The notes under the pieces were generated by a model. It made no database searches. It saw only the letters and a program-made list of their open reading frames with translations, and had not been told where the DNA came from. A program made the position numbers and the translations under genes. A DNA stretch of 8,377 bases from assembly GCA_036512955.1 (NCBI GenBank), contig DATBZX010000140.1, forward strand, positions 1-8,377. The letters are read 5' to 3'. The DNA is from DASRAA01 sp036512955. Lineage in GTDB: Bacteria; Acidobacteriota; Terriglobia; Terriglobales; Acidobacteriaceae. Within the stretch, counting starts at the first letter, position 1; the number at the start of each line of letters is the position of its first letter. This document shows positions 6,350-8,377 of the stretch, piece after piece.

Positions 6350-7822
6350 ATGCCCGCACTGGTGGAATGCGTACCCAATTTTTCCGAAGGCCGTGACAAA
6401 TCTAAAGTCGACGCCATTCTTGAAGCCATGAAGATGGACGGCGTCTATCTCCTTGATCGTGAGATGGATGCTGACCATAACCGCTGTGTTATCACGCTGG
6501 TCGGCGATCCCGTCAACGTCGCCGAAGCGGCCATTCGCGGCGTCGGGAAGGCTGCCGAACTGATTGATTTAACGAAACATAGCGGCGCGCACCCCCGCCT
6601 CGGTGCCGCCGATGTCATCCCCTTCATCCCAATTGACGGCGTGACCCTCGAGGACTGCGTGGCCATCGCCCGCCGCGTCGGCGAGGAAATCTGGAAACGC
6701 TATCGAGTTCCCGTCTATCTCTATGAAGCTGCAGCACAAAGGCCCGAGCGCCAGAACCTGGAAAACATCCGCCGCGGCCAGTTTGAGGGAATTTGCGAAG
6801 AGGTCAAGACCAATCCGGCCCGCCTGCCCGATTTTGGCGAGGCCGCGCTGCATCCTACTGCAGGAGCGACAGTTGTAGGCGCACGCAAGTTTCTGGTGGC
6901 CTACAACGTTTACCTCAACACGCCCGATGTCGAAATCGCGAAGAAAATTGGCAAGGCGGTGCGCTTCTCCAATGGCGGCCTGCGCTATGTGAAAGGCATG
7001 GGCGTCGGCGTTCGCGGTCTGGCGCAAGTATCGATGAATCTTACAGATACCGACCAAACACCGATCGCGCGCGTGTTCGAATACGTGAAGCGCGAGGCAG
7101 CGCGGTACGGCATTTCGACGCTCTCCAGCGAAATCGTTGGCCTGATTCCCAAGAAAGCTCTGGAAGACGCCGCTGAGTGGTTTTTGCAAATCGAGAACTT
7201 CGACTCGTCCCTGATTCTGGAAAATCGTCTCGCCGCCGTGATGAGCGGCAAAATGGCGGTAGGAGGGATTCGCGCCGGGGTCGAACCGTTCATCGAACAA
7301 CTGGCCGCGCCGACCGCCGCTCCGGGAGGTGGCTGTGCTTCGGCCGCGGCAGGAGCGATGGCCGCCGGGCTAGGTGGAATGGTAGCGGGGATGTCCCGCG
7401 GCAAAAAGGCTTACCTGCAGTATGAGCGCGAGTTGAGTGACGCGATTGCGCGGTTGGCGGTAATCCGCGAGGAGTTGAAAGCTTCCATCGATGCCGACGC
7501 CGCTTCATTTAATGAGGTGATGGCTGCGTTCAAGAGAGTCAGAGAGCATCCGGAGGCCCAGGGCGAAGTCGAAACCGCAACCAAGAATGCAACCAACGTT
7601 CCACTCGTCGTCGCGGAGCGGGCAAGGGAAGTAAGCAAGATACTGGAGGGACTGCGCCCCATCACGAATCCCAAGATGGCGTCGGACCTGTCCGTGGGAA
7701 TCGCGCTGGCCGGAGCTGCGCTCGAAGGTGCATTGGCCAACGTCGAAATCAACCTGGCGGATCTGAAAGATGAAGTCTTCGTCTCGGGCGTGCGCCGGCG
7801 CGTAGCAGCAGTCCGCACCTAG
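6350..7822 (+). CDS. ftcD: Bifunctional glutamate formimidoyltransferase / formimidotetrahydrofolate cyclodeaminase
   Basis: This 490-residue fusion carries both steps that end the formiminoglutamate branch of histidine breakdown. The first transfers the formimino group to tetrahydrofolate (EC 2.1.2.5); the second releases ammonia to give methenyl-tetrahydrofolate (EC 4.3.1.4). Residues 1-~295 are the transferase: LVECVPNFSEGRD at 4-16, SGAHPRLGAADVIPFIP at 78-94 with H81 matching the catalytic His of the mammalian enzyme, VPVYLYEAA at 120-128, and GARKFLVAYN at 177-186. Residues ~310-490 are the cyclodeaminase: APGGGCASAAAGAM at 324-337, IDADAASF at 380-387, and a C-terminal helix with INLADLKDE. 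The order and length resemble animal FTCD, slightly shorter. The ATG start matches the family N-terminus although no Shine-Dalgarno sequence precedes it. No other hut gene is in the window, so the pathway link is from family knowledge. Confidence 0.95.
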   Translation: MPALVECVPNFSEGRDKSKVDAILEAMKMDGVYLLDREMDADHNRCVITLVGDPVNVAEAAIRGVGKAAELIDLTKHSGAHPRLGAADVIPFIPIDGVTLEDCVAIARRVGEEIWKRYRVPVYLYEAAAQRPERQNLENIRRGQFEGICEEVKTNPARLPDFGEAALHPTAGATVVGARKFLVAYNVYLNTPDVEIAKKIGKAVRFSNGGLRYVKGMGVGVRGLAQVSMNLTDTDQTPIARVFEYVKREAARYGISTLSSEIVGLIPKKALEDAAEWFLQIENFDSSLILENRLAAVMSGKMAVGGIRAGVEPFIEQLAAPTAAPGGGCASAAAGAMAAGLGGMVAGMSRGKKAYLQYERELSDAIARLAVIREELKASIDADAASFNEVMAAFKRVREHPEAQGEVETATKNATNVPLVVAERAREVSKILEGLRPITNPKMASDLSVGIALAGAALEGALANVEINLADLKDEVFVSGVRRRVAAVRT

Positions 7823-7836
7823 CGTTGTGCTGTTTT

Positions 7837-7853
7837 GTGACTTGGCGTGTCAC
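7837..7853. promoter_or_regulatory. Inverted repeat GTGAC-N7-GTCAC upstream of the rubrerythrin gene
   Basis: GTGAC (7837-7841) and GTCAC (7849-7853) form a perfect 5-bp dyad with a 7-nt spacer in the short gap between ftcD and the next gene. It could be an operator or a small stem. No regulator can be assigned, and no good -35/-10 pair was found beside it. Confidence 0.2.
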
Positions 7854-7921
7854 CTTAAGGCGTAACAGCCGTCACTGCGCAAAGAAGTACCCTGCCCTAT
7901 TAAGGAGTGGGAGACAATTCC

Positions 7922-8377
7922 GTGCTTCATACTCTTCAAGCAGTGCTTTCATTCCTGGTGCCGGCTGCGGTGGTTGGCAGTGCAGCTTCGGTGACCACTT
8001 CCGCGACCACGCTCGACAACCTGCAGACGGCGTTCAATGGCGAGAGCAACGCCAACGCCCGTTATCTGACATTCGCCAAAAAGGCAGATGAAGAGGGATA
8101 CGGTGAGGTGGCAAGCCTGTTCCGTGCTGCGGCCAAGGCTGAGGAGATCCACGCTGCGAACCATGCTGCCGTCATTCGGCAGATGGGCGCCACGCCCGTT
8201 GCCCATATCGAGACTACGATCGCAAAGAGCAGCCGAGAGAATCTTAAGCTCGCGATGGAGGGCGAGGTCTACGAACGCGACATCATGTATCCCGAGTTCA
8301 TCGAGATTGCCAAGCGGGAGAAAGCCACGGCCGCGCTCCGCAGTTTTACGTTTGCCTGGAAAGTTGAAGCCGTTCAT
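7922..8377 (+). CDS. Rubrerythrin-family diiron protein with N-terminal hydrophobic segment, 3' end outside window
   Basis: The 152 visible residues contain a ferritin-like diiron four-helix bundle of the rubrerythrin type: LQTAFNGESNANARYLTFA (34-52, ligand E41), AKAEEIHAANH (71-81, E74/E75 and H77), EGEVYERDIMYPEF (113-126), and WKVEAVH (146-152, E149 and H152), where the window cuts the frame. The repeated E-x-x-H pattern in helices two and four is the hallmark of these peroxide-reducing, non-haem iron proteins. A C-terminal rubredoxin-like domain may follow outside. About 30 extra residues precede the bundle; residues 5-22 are hydrophobic and could be a signal or anchor, which is unusual because classical rubrerythrins are cytoplasmic. 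The GTG at 7922 is chosen for the GGAG 8 nt upstream (7910-7913); an in-frame TAA at 7901-7903 bounds the start. Likely role: protection from peroxide. Confidence 0.85.
   Translation, partial: MLHTLQAVLSFLVPAAVVGSAASVTTSATTLDNLQTAFNGESNANARYLTFAKKADEEGYGEVASLFRAAAKAEEIHAANHAAVIRQMGATPVAHIETTIAKSSRENLKLAMEGEVYERDIMYPEFIEIAKREKATAALRSFTFAWKVEAVH

Noticed and set aside
6569..7300. Minus-strand frame inside ftcD
   Set aside because: Shadow of the strongly supported ftcD gene; its translation shows no domain.
7836..7853. CRP/FNR-like site TGTGA...TCAC
   Set aside because: The half-sites are 9 nt apart instead of 6, so it does not match the known site.

Overview
The window reads as bacterial chromosome from a Gram-negative organism, most likely an Acidobacteriota member (Terriglobia-like). 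This is an inference from the gene mix (tatB-tatC pair, PagL-like outer-membrane protein, fused FtcD, rubrerythrin), the moderately high GC, and an intergenic cluster of CTCCGTG-type repeats of a kind I associate with such environmental genomes. All convincing genes lie on the plus strand. No tRNA, rRNA, CRISPR array, insertion sequence or integrase is visible.

Layout: (1) 1-981, the proline-rich end of a probable tatB overlapping a complete tatC by 8 nt. (2) 982-1256, an intergenic stretch with several small hairpins and then a reasonable sigma70-type promoter. (3) 1257-5181, a two-gene operon. Its first gene encodes a soluble 479-residue protein with an N-terminal TIR domain and two further TIR-like modules. 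The second gene starts inside the end of the first and encodes an nSTAND1-type NTPase, followed by one transmembrane helix, a long Ala/Glu-rich helical stalk and a cysteine-containing beta-sandwich-like C-terminal domain. (4) 5182-5454, a GC-rich hairpin and the CTCCGTG/CTCTGTG repeats. (5) 5455-6075, a PagL-like lipid A deacylase with a signal peptide. (6) 6076-6349, AT-richer intergenic DNA. (7) 6350-7822, a fused glutamate formimidoyltransferase/formimidotetrahydrofolate cyclodeaminase. (8) 7922 to the window end, a rubrerythrin-family protein cut by the edge.

The most interesting part is the TIR/nSTAND operon. The predicted topology puts the ATPase in the cytoplasm and the stalk plus C-terminal domain in the periplasm, so it looks like a membrane-spanning sensor that could switch a cytoplasmic TIR partner. 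This resembles the logic of STAND-type immune systems, but a role in defence is inference. In addition, the nSTAND frame is interrupted by a TAG at 4969-4971, yet the same frame continues for 69 codons of domain-like sequence. That continuation ends in FRAGFVQ and GPRVLQLDGY and carries four of the six cysteines of the predicted periplasmic part. A GC-rich hairpin begins 2 nt after the second stop. The gene is therefore either recently truncated, read through at UAG, or affected by a sequence error.

The flanking genes (protein export, lipid A modification, histidine breakdown/folate, oxidative stress) show no functional tie to the operon.
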